The notes under the pieces: generated by a model
Told to the model about the DNA's origin: nothing
The model's input: the letters and a program-made list of their open reading frames with translations, nothing else
The model's database searches: none
Shown here: piece after piece, positions 20,601 to 28,415 of the stretch
How the letters are laid out: every line of letters starts with the position of its first letter
How positions within the stretch are numbered: position 1 is the first letter of the stretch
NCBI GenBank assembly: GCA_031180665.1
Contig: JAPSLP010000019.1
Location: 32,468 to 96,467 of the forward strand
Length of the DNA: 64,000 nucleotides
Direction: 5' to 3'
From: Cupriavidus sp.
GTDB taxonomy: Bacteria > Pseudomonadota > Gammaproteobacteria > Burkholderiales > Burkholderiaceae
Program-made: the position numbers and the translations under genes

Positions 20601-21865
20601 TGACCGACGGCATCGTGCGCATCGTGCTCGATCGCAACGTGATCGAACTGCGGCAGGTGATGTTCCGCGGCGGCGACGGCACGCTGACCGCCAGCGGCAA
20701 CGTGCGGCTGGGCGAAACCGATCCGACGCTGCGCGCCCGCATCGTCGCCGACCGGCTGGAGCTGTTCGCCAGCCCGGAGCGGACGCTGGTGGTGTCGGGC
20801 AATGCCGATATGGCCAACGAGAACCGGCAGTTCGTGATCCGCGGCAAGTTCCGCGTCGACCGCGGGCTGTTCGACCTGCCCAAGGCCGGCGCGCCGGTGC
20901 TCGGCGACGACGTGGTGATCGTGCGCAAGTCGGACCGGCGCGCCGAGCGCGAGGTGCGTACCGCGGCCACGCCGGCGGTGCCCGAGTCGCAGCCGACCAG
21001 CCGCTTCGCCCCGGTGATCGACCTGTCGGTGGACCTCGGCGACCGTTTCCGCTTCCGCGGCGCGGGGGCGGACCTGCTGCTGGCCGGGCGCCTGGCCGTC
21101 AACAGCGAGCCCTTGACGCCGATGCGCGTCACCGGCACCGTGCGCGTGGTCGACGGCACCTACGAGGCCTTTGGGCGACGGCTGCAGATCACCCGCGGCA
21201 TCGTCAATTTCACCGGCCCGGTCGGCAATCCGAACCTGAACATCCGCGCGATGCGGCTGAACCAGGAAGTCGAGGCGGGCGTCGAGGTCACCGGCACGGT
21301 CCGGCTGCCGCGCGTGCGGCTGGTGTCCGAGCCCAACGTGCCGGACGAGGACAAGCTGTCGTGGCTGATGTTCGGTTACGGCGCCGACAGCGGGACGGCC
21401 GGGCAGCAACAGCAGTTGAGCGGGGCGGCGCTGGGCGGGGCCGCGCTGGGCATGCTCGGCTCGAAGGCCGGCAAGGGCGTGGTGCAGCGCTTCGGCATCG
21501 ACGAATTCTCGATCGGCCCGAGCACCGCGGGCCTGAACGAGCAGCAGGTCGTCAGCGTCGGCAAGGCGGTCAGCGAGAAGATCTCGGTGGGCTACGAGCA
21601 GAGCCTGACGTCGGCGGCCAACGTCGCCAAGGTGACCTGGGCGTTTTCGCGGCGCTGGTCGCTGATCGCCAGGGGCGGCACCATCAACGGGCTGTCGCTG
21701 CTGTTCAACCGCCGCTTCGACAGCTGGAGCCAGTTATTTTCAGGATCGTCACCACGGCGCGAGGCCGCCAGGAGAGAGCAGGATGCAAGCACGGAAAGCC
21801 CCGGCGGCGACGCCGACAATCCGCCCACGCCACCGGAAGGGCCTGCCGAGGCCATCAAGCGATGA
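17645..21865 (+). CDS. tamB: Translocation and assembly module subunit TamB
   Basis: Very long (1406 residues) periplasm-spanning protein of the AsmA-like/TamB family, anchored by a single N-terminal helix (VFGVVLLALVALIVLLAVALG, residues ~30–50). The middle is repetitive beta-taco sequence. The conserved C-terminal TamB domain includes DEDKLSWLMFGYG and SVGKAVSEKISVGYEQSL. An Ala/Pro/Ser-rich insert at about residues 317–372 interrupts the beta region. The last ~45 residues after FNRRFDSW form a hydrophilic tail beyond the usual end, and the next lipoprotein gene overlaps it. It is adjacent to tamA and is its functional partner. Confidence 0.94.
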   Translation: MSTPDLPSVPARGSESPRAREPRRRWLRVFGVVLLALVALIVLLAVALGAALRTERGSRELWSLATRLSAGVLVGQYQGGTFARGLQLRDVVFAQGDTRVSVDRLDGSWSLAWHLGPGQTRLHVAALRLGNVDVRLPPSEDKPDQPPPTLPDSLSLPLAIDVDALTLARLSILRGPEATASPLVFSDLSAALHTDGSRHRLTVDRLVTPYGKLSANAQLAGEAPFALNGEALLEGEWEKEAYNVSARADGTLEALRADVEASGDRLRGRGEIELTPFGQVPFTRLRVDGERINPRLFNPAAPQANLSVHAVLRPVDGSGGTAAPAAPAAPGAPAPSAPAASGPSVPVAPASVPAASAPQPSTPAAAGAAPLTVAGEVSIRNHEAGPLDAERLPVQSVRATVELSQAAQHVRDLHVALAGNGEIVGSGSLREGRGGFDLDVRRLDPHALHGKLRSARLSGPVIVRLEPGRQSVALDLGGGELKLFADARIDADAITLAALRLGVAQGSVHAEGRLGLKEQQAFSFKGRISDLDPARLASVAKGRINANFDASGTLAGEPRVAADFSIGDSEYAGLPMTGGGKIRLAGQRLLPSEATLSMAGNRADLRGSFGARGDRMTVAVDAPQLDRLKFGVGGTLKLDAQVSGTWQRPEVTATYDARTLSIGPHRVESASGNADLRGGIDGPLRLRLEARGYRGPQLTMSTLQASLDGTQARHSFTVEGEGRMRRRPLQLQAAGQGSWKNGTWTGTLSTLEERGTVELRLLTPVAVSVGAQRLTLGQTRLQLARGTIALDRLDWDRGRIRTQGALSGLQVGHLLALAEAFTGDAPPLRSDLVLDGQWNLNLAETASGFAELRRRSGDLSVNAGRGLTPLGLGETVLRAEAAGTRLQLRGNVVSSRLGTAKVDAFAGLMPEQGVLTVTPASALGGQVAFDVPRLKALEALTGPQYAFDGRLAAAMQLAGTIGAPVLTGTVNGDGLAITLYDQGIRLTDGIVRIVLDRNVIELRQVMFRGGDGTLTASGNVRLGETDPTLRARIVADRLELFASPERTLVVSGNADMANENRQFVIRGKFRVDRGLFDLPKAGAPVLGDDVVIVRKSDRRAEREVRTAATPAVPESQPTSRFAPVIDLSVDLGDRFRFRGAGADLLLAGRLAVNSEPLTPMRVTGTVRVVDGTYEAFGRRLQITRGIVNFTGPVGNPNLNIRAMRLNQEVEAGVEVTGTVRLPRVRLVSEPNVPDEDKLSWLMFGYGADSGTAGQQQQLSGAALGGAALGMLGSKAGKGVVQRFGIDEFSIGPSTAGLNEQQVVSVGKAVSEKISVGYEQSLTSAANVAKVTWAFSRRWSLIARGGTINGLSLLFNRRFDSWSQLFSGSSPRREAARREQDASTESPGGDADNPPTPPEGPAEAIKR

Positions 21866-22466
21866 CGGCGGCCACGGCGTCGGTGCGGGCCGCCGGTCCG
21901 CGCGCGGGGTGGCAGCGATGGGACTGATCGCTTCGGTGCTGGCGCTGTTCGGCTGCGACCAGCGCAAGGTCGACGAGGCGCTGAACAAGGCCGGCGACGC
22001 CGCGCGCGCCGCCTGGCAATCGGTCCAGCCCGACAGCCAGCTGTTCAAGGGGATCGAGCCCGGCGTCTCCAGCGAGGACGAGGTGCGCCGCCAGGCCGGC
22101 CGGCCCGAGATCGTCTGGGAAGAGGAGAACGGCGCGCGCCGCCTCGAATATCCGCGCGGACCCGAGGGCGCCACCACCTGGATGGTGACGATCGGCGCCG
22201 ACGGCAAGGTCGGCGCGATCGAGCAGGTGCTGACCGCGGAGAACTTCCAGCGCGTGCGCGCCGGCATGAGCCAGGACAGCGTGCGCCGGATGCTGGGCAA
22301 GCCGACGAAGATCGAGGCCTTCCGCCTGAAGCAGGAGACTGTGTGGGGCTACCGCTGGTGGGAAACCTCGCAGGACAAGGCCTTCTTCAACGTGCATTTC
22401 GGCACGGACGGGCTCGTCACGCATACCTCGCGCAGCGACGATCCGTCGAAGGTGCAGGGCGGCTGA
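21783..22466 (+). CDS. BamE/SmpA-OmlA-like outer membrane lipoprotein
   Basis: Small lipoprotein related to BamE, a component of the outer-membrane protein assembly machine. The lipobox LALFGC places the lipidated cysteine at residue 58. The body has two SmpA/OmlA-like repeats, seen in IEPGVSSEDEVRRQAGRPE and RVRAGMSQDSVRRMLGKP. The start is uncertain. The ATG at 21783 has a good ribosome binding site (AGGAGAG) and supplies the basic n-region, but overlaps tamB by 83 bases and gives a 45-residue lead. The ATG at 21918 gives a minimal signal with no basic residue. It is probably not the housekeeping BamE but a paralogue tied to TamAB. Confidence 0.8.
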   Translation: MQARKAPAATPTIRPRHRKGLPRPSSDDGGHGVGAGRRSARGVAAMGLIASVLALFGCDQRKVDEALNKAGDAARAAWQSVQPDSQLFKGIEPGVSSEDEVRRQAGRPEIVWEEENGARRLEYPRGPEGATTWMVTIGADGKVGAIEQVLTAENFQRVRAGMSQDSVRRMLGKPTKIEAFRLKQETVWGYRWWETSQDKAFFNVHFGTDGLVTHTSRSDDPSKVQGG

Positions 22467-22480
22467 AAGGCGGCGTCGTA

Positions 22481-22563
22481 CGTCGCCCCCGCGCAGGCGG
22501 GGGCCCGGCCGCTTGCTGCGACGCTTCGCAAGACGCTGGATCCCCGCCTGCGCGGGGACGACG
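22481..22563. repeat. REP-like inverted pair
   Basis: Two palindromic units, CGTCGCCCCCGCGCAGGCGG at 22481 and CCCCGCCTGCGCGGGGACGA at 22542, face each other between two convergent genes. Each can fold alone and the two can pair with one another. This CCCGCxTGCGCGGG type is widespread in high-GC proteobacteria and could act as a transcript end. Confidence 0.8.
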
Positions 22564-22584
22564 CGGAGGGGATGCGCGCGCGCT

Positions 22585-24666
22585 TCAGCGAATGCGCATG
22601 CCGGGCACCGCGCCCGCATGCGGTTCGAGGATATAGAGGCCCGGCGCCGCCTTCTCGTCGGCCGCCGAGGCCGCCAGTACCATGCCTTCGGACAGGCCGA
22701 ACTTCATCTTGCGCGGCGCCAGGTTGGCGACCACCACGGTCAGCTTGCCGACCAGCTGCTCCGGCTGGTAGGCCGACTGGATGCCCGAGAAGACGTTGCG
22801 GGTCTTGCCCTCGCCCAGGTCCAGCGTCAGCCGCAGCAGCTTGTTCGAGCCTTCGACCTTCTTGCATTCGACGATGCGCGCCACGCGCAGGTCGACCTTG
22901 GCGAAGTCGTCGATCGTGATGGTGTCGGCAATCGGCTCGATGCCGGCGGGGGCATTGCCAGCGTCGGTACCGGGGGCACCGGCGGCGGGCGTGGCCTGCA
23001 GCGAGTCGCGGTTGGCGGCCAGCAGCGCCTCGATCTGCTTGGCGTCGACCCGGGTCATCAGGTGCGAGTACGGCTTGATCGGGCTGGCGCTGCTCAGCTG
23101 GCGATCGATCGCGCGCCAGTCCAGCGGCTCGACATTGAGGAAGGCCTCGACGCCGGCCGCGACGCTCGGCACCACGGGCTTGAGGTAGACCGTCAGCAGG
23201 CGGAACGCTTCCAGCGACACCGAGCAGGCCGCGTGCAGGGCCGCACGCTTGGCCTCGTCCTTGGCCAGCTCCCACGGCTTCTGGGCATCGACGAAGGCGT
23301 TGACGGCGTCGGTCAGCTCCATCACCAGGCGCAGCGCCTTGCTGTATTCGCGGCCCTCATACAGCTGCGCGATCTGCGGCGCCGCCTGGCGCAGCTGCTC
23401 GAGCAGCGGGTGGGCCAGCGCGGCGTCGTCGACGTGGCCGTCGAAGCGCTTGACCAGGAAGCCCGCCGCCCGGCTGGCGATATTGACGTACTTGCCGATG
23501 AGATCGCTGTTGACCCGGGAGACGAAGTCGTCCAGGTTCAGGTCCAGGTCTTCCATGCTGGCGTTCAGCTTGGCGGCGAAGTAATAGCGCAGCCATTCCG
23601 GGTTCATGCCGGTGTCGATATAGCTTTGCGCGGTGATGAAGGTGCCGCGCGACTTGCTCATCTTGGCGCCATCGACGGTCAGGAAGCCGTGCGCGAACAC
23701 ATTGGTCGGCGTGCGGTAGCCCGAGAAGCGCAGCATCGCCGGCCAGAACAGCGTGTGGAAGTACAGGATGTCCTTGCCGATGAAGTGGTATTGCTCGGCG
23801 CTCGAGTGCGGGCCGACCCAGGCGTCGAAGTCGATGCCCTTGCGTTCGCACAGGTTCTTGAAGCTGGCGTAGTAGCCGATCGGCGCGTCCAGCCAGACGT
23901 AGAAGAACTTGCCCGGCGCGCCGGGGATCTCGAAGCCGAAGTAGGGCGCGTCGCGCGAGATGTCCCAGTCCGACAGCGTGGAGGCCTCGCCGTCGCCGCC
24001 CAGCCATTCCTGCATCTTGTTGCTGGCTTCCGGCTGGGCCAGGTCGGCCACCCACTCGCGCAGGAAGCTCTCGCAGCGCGGATCGGACAGCTTGAAGAAA
24101 TAGTGGGTCGAGGACTTGCGCACCGGCGTCGCGCCTGACACCACCGAGTACGGGTTCTTCAGGTCGGTCGGCACATAGGTGGTGCCGCAGATCTCGCAGG
24201 AGTCGCCGTACTGGTCCTTGGCGCCGCACTTGGGGCACTCGCCCTTGATGAAGCGGTCCGGCAGGAACATGTTCTTGACCGGATCGTAGAACTGCTCGAC
24301 CTCGCGCTCGGCGATCAGGTCCTGCGCCTTCAGCGCCAGGTAGATCTTCTCGCACAGCAGCCGGTTCTCCTCGGAGTCGGTGCTGTAGTAGTTGTCGAAC
24401 GACACCAGGAAGCTGTCGAAGTCGCGCTTGTGCTCGTTCCAGACGCGGTCGATCAGTTGCTTCGGCGTGATGCCTTCCTTCTCCGCGCGCAGCATCACCG
24501 GCGTGCCGTGCGTATCGTCAGCGCCCACGTAATAGACCTCGTTGCCCATCATGCGCTGGAAGCGGACCCAGATATCGGTCTGGATGTATTCCACCATGTG
24601 GCCGATATGGATCTGGCCGTTGGCGTAAGGCAGGGCAGATGTGACGAGGATGCGACGTGCTGTCAT
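22585..24666 (-). CDS. metG: Methionyl-tRNA synthetase
   Basis: Class I aminoacyl-tRNA synthetase of 693 residues. It starts [23 protein letters not shown], which contains the HIGH motif, and has a zinc-knuckle with [18 protein letters not shown]. The KMSKSRG loop follows FLTVDGA. At the C-terminus is a fused EMAP/Trbp111-type tRNA-binding domain ([23 protein letters not shown] is its opening). The frame continues upstream of 24666, but the ATG there gives the expected N-terminus. Between it and the ompA-type gene upstream on the same strand stand a strong terminator and a structured region, so metG has its own promoter. Confidence 0.97.
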   Translation of the reverse strand: MTARRILVTSALPYANGQIHIGHMVEYIQTDIWVRFQRMMGNEVYYVGADDTHGTPVMLRAEKEGITPKQLIDRVWNEHKRDFDSFLVSFDNYYSTDSEENRLLCEKIYLALKAQDLIAEREVEQFYDPVKNMFLPDRFIKGECPKCGAKDQYGDSCEICGTTYVPTDLKNPYSVVSGATPVRKSSTHYFFKLSDPRCESFLREWVADLAQPEASNKMQEWLGGDGEASTLSDWDISRDAPYFGFEIPGAPGKFFYVWLDAPIGYYASFKNLCERKGIDFDAWVGPHSSAEQYHFIGKDILYFHTLFWPAMLRFSGYRTPTNVFAHGFLTVDGAKMSKSRGTFITAQSYIDTGMNPEWLRYYFAAKLNASMEDLDLNLDDFVSRVNSDLIGKYVNIASRAAGFLVKRFDGHVDDAALAHPLLEQLRQAAPQIAQLYEGREYSKALRLVMELTDAVNAFVDAQKPWELAKDEAKRAALHAACSVSLEAFRLLTVYLKPVVPSVAAGVEAFLNVEPLDWRAIDRQLSSASPIKPYSHLMTRVDAKQIEALLAANRDSLQATPAAGAPGTDAGNAPAGIEPIADTITIDDFAKVDLRVARIVECKKVEGSNKLLRLTLDLGEGKTRNVFSGIQSAYQPEQLVGKLTVVVANLAPRKMKFGLSEGMVLAASAADEKAAPGLYILEPHAGAVPGMRIR

Positions 24667-24797
24667 GGGGAATGCCGGTCGGGAAGCGGTTGGATATCGG
24701 TGTTCCGCTGCGCGGGCTGGGCCGGCGCGGAAAACCGACATTCTAGCAAGCGGGGCAGGCGGGCACCGGCCGCGGCGCCGTTGCGGATCGCGCGGCC

Positions 24798-24825
24798 AAA
24801 AAAAAGCGCCGGTCTGAGCCGGCGC
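24798..24825 (-). terminator. Rho-independent terminator of the OmpA-type lipoprotein gene
   Basis: On the minus strand, GCGCCGG and CCGGCGC arms (7 bp, 6-base loop) are followed by eight Ts. It stands 107 bases downstream of the stop of the OmpA-like gene and upstream of metG. Confidence 0.9.
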
Positions 24826-24855
24826 AGCTTTCCACAACGGAAAAGGAGGAGAAAT

Positions 24856-24917
24856 CAGGTACCGCCCGGGAGGTCAGCCACCAATCGCGAGCCAGCAACG
24901 GTGGCAAGCGGTACCTG
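24856..24917 (-). ncRNA. Candidate structured 3' UTR / small RNA after the OmpA-type gene
   Basis: Perfect 10-base arms CAGGTACCGC (24856–24865) and GCGGTACCTG (24908–24917) enclose a second pair GCCACC (24877–24882) and GGTGGC (24900–24905). On the minus strand this nested hairpin follows the lipoprotein stop directly and is itself followed by a pyrimidine-rich run and then the strong terminator at 24798–24825. The arrangement resembles 3'-UTR-derived small RNAs. No protein is encoded here. Confidence 0.4.
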
Positions 24918-24931
24918 TTTCTATGACTCCA

Positions 24932-25564
24932 TCATCCTTGAATTGGTTTCAAAAAAATTTCGACCCGGCGATTCTGGGCCCGGCCGGCCTCGGTGGCGTT
25001 GTCCGCAATGGGCTGCGACTGGCCCCGGCCCTCGGCGTTCAGGCGGTTGCGCGCGACGCCGCGCTCGCCCAGGTAGCCGGCCACGCTTTGGGCGCGGCGC
25101 TGGGACAGCTGCATGTTGTAGGTCGGGTTGCCGGTGCTGTCGGTATGGCCGATCACCGTGGCGTTGACGTCCTGGTGCTGGCTCAGCGTCTGCGCGACCT
25201 GGTCCAGCACCGAGCGGAACGACGGCTTGATGGTCGCGCTGTCGGTATCGAAGGTCACCTGGCTGGGGATATTGACCTTCAGCGAGCCGTCCGGCTGCTC
25301 GGTGATCTGGGTGCCGGTGCCGGCGGTATCGCGGCTCAGCTTGCCCCGGATCGCATTCCAGTTGTAGCCCAGCGCACCGCCAGCGGCGGCACCGACGGCC
25401 GCGCCGATCACGGTGCCCTTGGTATTGCCCCCGATCAGGTTGCCCAGGCCGGCGCCAACGGCGGCGCCCGCGCCGGTACCCACGGCGGTGTGCGTACCCT
25501 GCTCGGTCGCACAGCCGGCGGCCAGTGCGGCGACGATCGAAAGGCTGACGAGCTTGAGTTTCAT
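24932..25564 (-). CDS. OmpA-family peptidoglycan-associated lipoprotein with glycine zipper
   Basis: Outer-membrane lipoprotein of 210 residues. The signal peptide ends at lipobox LAAGC with Cys18. Next is a glycine-zipper membrane segment (runs of GAGAAVGAGLG and GAAVGAAAGGALG). A C-terminal OmpA domain follows, with TFDTDSATIKPSF, VIGHTDSTGNPTYN, LSQRRAQSVAGYL and a closing NRRVEIFLKP, expected to bind peptidoglycan. A good ribosome binding site (GAAGGAGAAA) precedes the ATG. Its 3' side has an unusual nested hairpin and a strong terminator, suggesting a monocistronic, well-expressed mRNA. It resembles YiaD-type proteins. Confidence 0.92.
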   Translation of the reverse strand: MKLKLVSLSIVAALAAGCATEQGTHTAVGTGAGAAVGAGLGNLIGGNTKGTVIGAAVGAAAGGALGYNWNAIRGKLSRDTAGTGTQITEQPDGSLKVNIPSQVTFDTDSATIKPSFRSVLDQVAQTLSQHQDVNATVIGHTDSTGNPTYNMQLSQRRAQSVAGYLGERGVARNRLNAEGRGQSQPIADNATEAGRAQNRRVEIFLKPIQG

Positions 25565-25756
25565 GCTTTCTCCTTCTGTCGATTGTTGTGCTTCAACTGC
25601 GGCGGCCTGCACCTCGGGTTGAGGCATTGTGACGCACTGGCCTAATTGCGCCAGCAGCTTCCCAAAAATGCAAGCGCCAAGTGGCGTATCCGGCGGCTTC
25701 CGGGCATGGCCGAGGTCCTGGACCGGGATCCCGGGCGAGCCGACGTTTCGGGGCAC

Positions 25757-25762
25757 TACAAT
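25757..25762 (+). promoter_or_regulatory. Putative -10 element for mrp
   Basis: TACAAT lies about 170 bases before the TTG start of mrp, without a strong -35 box. If used, it gives a long leader that includes the inverted repeat at 25779–25831. Confidence 0.35.
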
Positions 25763-25778
25763 AGGGAGATGCCGCCCT

Positions 25779-25831
25779 GTGCACAAGCGCGGCGCTGTGA
25801 AAGTTGTAAGCGCGTGTAATCCCTTGTGCAC
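25779..25831 (+). promoter_or_regulatory. Inverted repeat in the probable 5' leader of mrp
   Basis: Perfect 9-base arms GTGCACAAG and CTTGTGCAC surround a 35-base interior in the 368-base gap between the divergent OmpA-type gene and mrp. It could be an RNA stem or an operator for the divergent pair. Nothing coding was seen in the gap. Confidence 0.4.
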
Positions 25832-25932
25832 CGCAGGGATAATCGAGCCCTTCCAGACCCCTCGCCGAGCTGCGGGGCTACTCTTTGATACAGTACGCGC
25901 CTTCCCCCACATATCAAGTAGCGGAGATTGTC

Positions 25933-27021
25933 TTGAGCCTTACCGTTGACCAGGTTACCGAAGCCTTGCGCACCGTGATCGATCCCAACACGGGCAAGGA
26001 TCTGGTGAGCACGCGCTCCGCCCGCAATATCCGTGTCGATGGCGGCGATGTCTCGCTGGACGTCGAACTCGGCTATCCGGCCAAGAGCCAGCTCGACCCG
26101 ATCCGCAAGCTGGTGATCGCGGCGCTGCGCGCCCTGCCGGGCGTCACCAATGTCAGTGTGACGGTGACCATGCATATCGTCGCCCATGCCGTGCAGCGGG
26201 GCGTCAAGCTGCTGCCTGGCGTCAAGAACGTGATCGCGGTCGCTTCCGGCAAGGGCGGCGTCGGCAAGTCGACCACCGCCGTCAACCTCGCGCTCGCGCT
26301 GGCCGCCGAGGGTGCGCGCGTCGGCATGCTGGATGCCGACATCTACGGCCCGAGCCTGCCGATGATGCTGGGCATCGACGGCCGGCCCGAGTCCGCCGAT
26401 GGCCAGACCATGGAGCCGCTGGAGGGCCACGGGCTGCAGGCCAACTCGATCGGCTTCCTGATCGAGCAGGACAACCCGATGGTCTGGCGCGGTCCGATGG
26501 TGACCTCGGCGCTGGAGCAGTTGCTGCGGCAGACCAACTGGCACGAGCTCGATTACCTGATCGTCGACATGCCGCCGGGCACCGGCGACATCCAGCTGAC
26601 GCTGTCGCAGAAGGTGCCGGTGACGGGCGCGGTGATCGTCACCACGCCGCAGGACATCGCGCTGCTGGACGCGCGCAAGGGCCTGAAGATGTTCGAGAAG
26701 GTCGGCATCCCGATCCTTGGCATCGTCGAGAACATGGCGGTCTATTGCTGCCCGAACTGCGGCCACGTCGAGCACATCTTCGGCGAAGGCGGCGGCGAGC
26801 GCATGTGCGAGCAATATGGCGTCGAGCTGCTGGGCAGCCTGCCGCTGAACCTGTCGATCCGCGAGCAGGCCGATTCCGGCCGGCCCACGGTGGTGGCCGA
26901 GCCCGACAGCCCGATCGCCGAGCTCTATCGCGGCATCGCCCGCAAGGTGGCGATCAAGGTCGCCGACAAGGCGCGCGACATGACCAGCAAGTTCCCCAGC
27001 ATCGTCGTGCAGAACACCTGA
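25933..27021 (+). CDS. apbC: Iron–sulfur cluster carrier protein Mrp/ApbC (P-loop ATPase)
   Basis: Cytosolic ATPase that binds and transfers Fe–S clusters. The 362-residue product begins with an MIP18/DUF59 domain, then the deviant Walker A GKGGVGKS at 106–113, the MLDADIYGPS switch region, VDMPPGTGDIQLTL, and the cluster-binding CPNC pair in YCCPNCGHVEHIFG. The start is a TTG at 25933 with GGAG eight bases upstream; no in-frame ATG fits. Given the iron–sulfur-rich formate dehydrogenase locus a few genes on, shared function is reasonable but unproved. Also named mrp. Confidence 0.93.
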   Translation: MSLTVDQVTEALRTVIDPNTGKDLVSTRSARNIRVDGGDVSLDVELGYPAKSQLDPIRKLVIAALRALPGVTNVSVTVTMHIVAHAVQRGVKLLPGVKNVIAVASGKGGVGKSTTAVNLALALAAEGARVGMLDADIYGPSLPMMLGIDGRPESADGQTMEPLEGHGLQANSIGFLIEQDNPMVWRGPMVTSALEQLLRQTNWHELDYLIVDMPPGTGDIQLTLSQKVPVTGAVIVTTPQDIALLDARKGLKMFEKVGIPILGIVENMAVYCCPNCGHVEHIFGEGGGERMCEQYGVELLGSLPLNLSIREQADSGRPTVVAEPDSPIAELYRGIARKVAIKVADKARDMTSKFPSIVVQNT

Positions 27022-27023
27022 CC

Positions 27024-27554
27024 ATGGAACCGATGCAGTCCGAGGCCCCGGGGCCGGCCGGCAGCCGCCCCGCCGTCACGATGGCGGTGGTGATGCGCAG
27101 AATCGCGCTGGCCAGCCGCTGGCAGCCCTGGAAATGGGAGCTTGAAGCGGTGGTGCCGGACCTGGGCGCGTTCGGCACCGAGCCGCACTGCCTGCACGAG
27201 GACGAGCAGGGCGCGCGCTGGCTCTATCCCGGCTACCCCGTCGAGCTGTTCCGCGACGAAGCCGAGGGCTACTATCTGAACCTGAGCTCCACCGCGCCGT
27301 GCTGGTTCGTGCTGTGGCGCATGGACGAGACCCAGCCCGAAGACGGGCGCCGGCCCTTGCCGGTCACCGTCTCGCTGTCGTACAACGAGGCCGGACGCTG
27401 GCTCGATGCCGGCGAGACGGTCGAGAACGTGCCCCTCGCGCCGGAACAGCTGGCCTGGCTGCAGGCCTATGTGGCCGAGCACTACCGGCCCGAGCCGAAA
27501 AAGCGGCGCCGGCCCGAGTCGTTCAAGTCGCCGCAGGACCGGGCGCGCTATTGA
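27024..27554 (+). CDS. DUF3305 domain protein (formate dehydrogenase locus)
   Basis: A 176-residue cytoplasmic protein of the DUF3305 family, which appears next to DUF3306 and formate dehydrogenase genes in proteobacteria; its biochemical role is unknown and is presumed to be in enzyme maturation. Recognisable parts are the SRWQPWKWELEAVVPD opening, LYPGYPVELFRDEAEGYYLNL, CWFVLWRM, and a basic tail. It starts two bases after the mrp stop, so it may be read through from mrp. Confidence 0.85.
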   Translation: MEPMQSEAPGPAGSRPAVTMAVVMRRIALASRWQPWKWELEAVVPDLGAFGTEPHCLHEDEQGARWLYPGYPVELFRDEAEGYYLNLSSTAPCWFVLWRMDETQPEDGRRPLPVTVSLSYNEAGRWLDAGETVENVPLAPEQLAWLQAYVAEHYRPEPKKRRRPESFKSPQDRARY

Positions 27555-27642
27555 ACACGCGACGGAACGCCCTGCTGAACGCCCTACTGAAATCCGCGGC
27601 AGCGATGTCGTTACCTGACTCTCTGCCGCCTGACTCTCCAAT

Positions 27643-28314
27643 ATGAGCGATTCGACCGAAACGTCCTTCCTGTCCCGCTGGTCGCGCCGCAAGGTCGCCG
27701 TGCGCGAGGGCAAGGCCGTGCCGGCCGAACCGGCGCCGCCGCCCGCCGCGCCGGTCGCCGTTGCGGCGAAGGCCGATGCGACGGCCGGTGCCGTCGTCCC
27801 CGAAGCTGAAGCGCCGCCCGCGCCGACGCTGGCCGACGTGGCGATGCTCAAGCCCGGCGACAGCGTCGCCCGCTTCGTCGCCCAGGGCGTCGACGAGACC
27901 GTCAAGCGCGCCGCGCTGAAGACGCTGTTCGCCGACCCGCATTTCAATGTGATGGACGGGCTCGATATCTATATCGACGACTACAGCAAGCCGGACCCGA
28001 TTCCGCCCGACGTGCTGCGGCGCCTGCGCCAGTCCGAGACGCTGGGCCTGTTCGATCCGATCGAGCCAGCGCAGGAAGCGGGCACCGCTGTCTCCTCACA
28101 GGGCGCCGCCCCGGACTACGAGCACGCTCAAGCCCGCGCCGAATCGTCCGTTGATGTCTCTGAGGACGATGCCGGCGAGCCGGATGCCGCTGCGCGGGGC
28201 GCCCCGGACGATGACGCGCAAGCCAGCGCCCAGACCTGCCCGGCGCTCGCGCCGCAAGCGGATGCCACCGCCGCCGTGCCTCATACCGGACCAGCTACGG
28301 ACAAACCTGCGTAG
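27643..28314 (+). CDS. DUF3306 domain protein (formate dehydrogenase locus)
   Basis: A 223-residue protein with the DUF3306 signature: FLSRWSRRK at the N-terminus, then an Ala/Pro-rich linker, then LKTLFADPHFNVMDGLDIYIDDYSKPDPIPPDVLRRLRQS. The C-terminal third is acidic, Ala-rich and low in complexity, longer than the family core needs. Function is unknown; its constant company with DUF3305, ferredoxin-like protein and TorD-type chaperone points to formate dehydrogenase assembly. Confidence 0.85.
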   Translation: MSDSTETSFLSRWSRRKVAVREGKAVPAEPAPPPAAPVAVAAKADATAGAVVPEAEAPPAPTLADVAMLKPGDSVARFVAQGVDETVKRAALKTLFADPHFNVMDGLDIYIDDYSKPDPIPPDVLRRLRQSETLGLFDPIEPAQEAGTAVSSQGAAPDYEHAQARAESSVDVSEDDAGEPDAAARGAPDDDAQASAQTCPALAPQADATAAVPHTGPATDKPA

Positions 28315-28334
28315 CCCCGGCCCCGCCTGGGGCC

Positions 28335-28340
28335 TACAAT
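28335..28340 (+). promoter_or_regulatory. Putative -10 element of the formate dehydrogenase accessory genes
   Basis: TACAAT lies 75 bases ahead of the ferredoxin-like gene at 28416, in the 101-base gap behind the DUF3306 gene. No good -35 is visible. Confidence 0.35.
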
Positions 28341-28415
28341 GTCACTCCCCCACAAACCGCCGGCGCGGACCCGCTCGACAGAAGCGGGCTGGCAAGCCGG
28401 CCAGCTGTACCGACC

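Noticed and set aside
17339..21409. Very long minus-strand open frame opposite tamB, and similar ones opposite formate dehydrogenase and the decarboxylase
   Set aside because: They arise from high-GC codon use in the real genes; products are Arg/Ala/Gln-rich with no family motifs, and the plus-strand proteins are recognised throughout.
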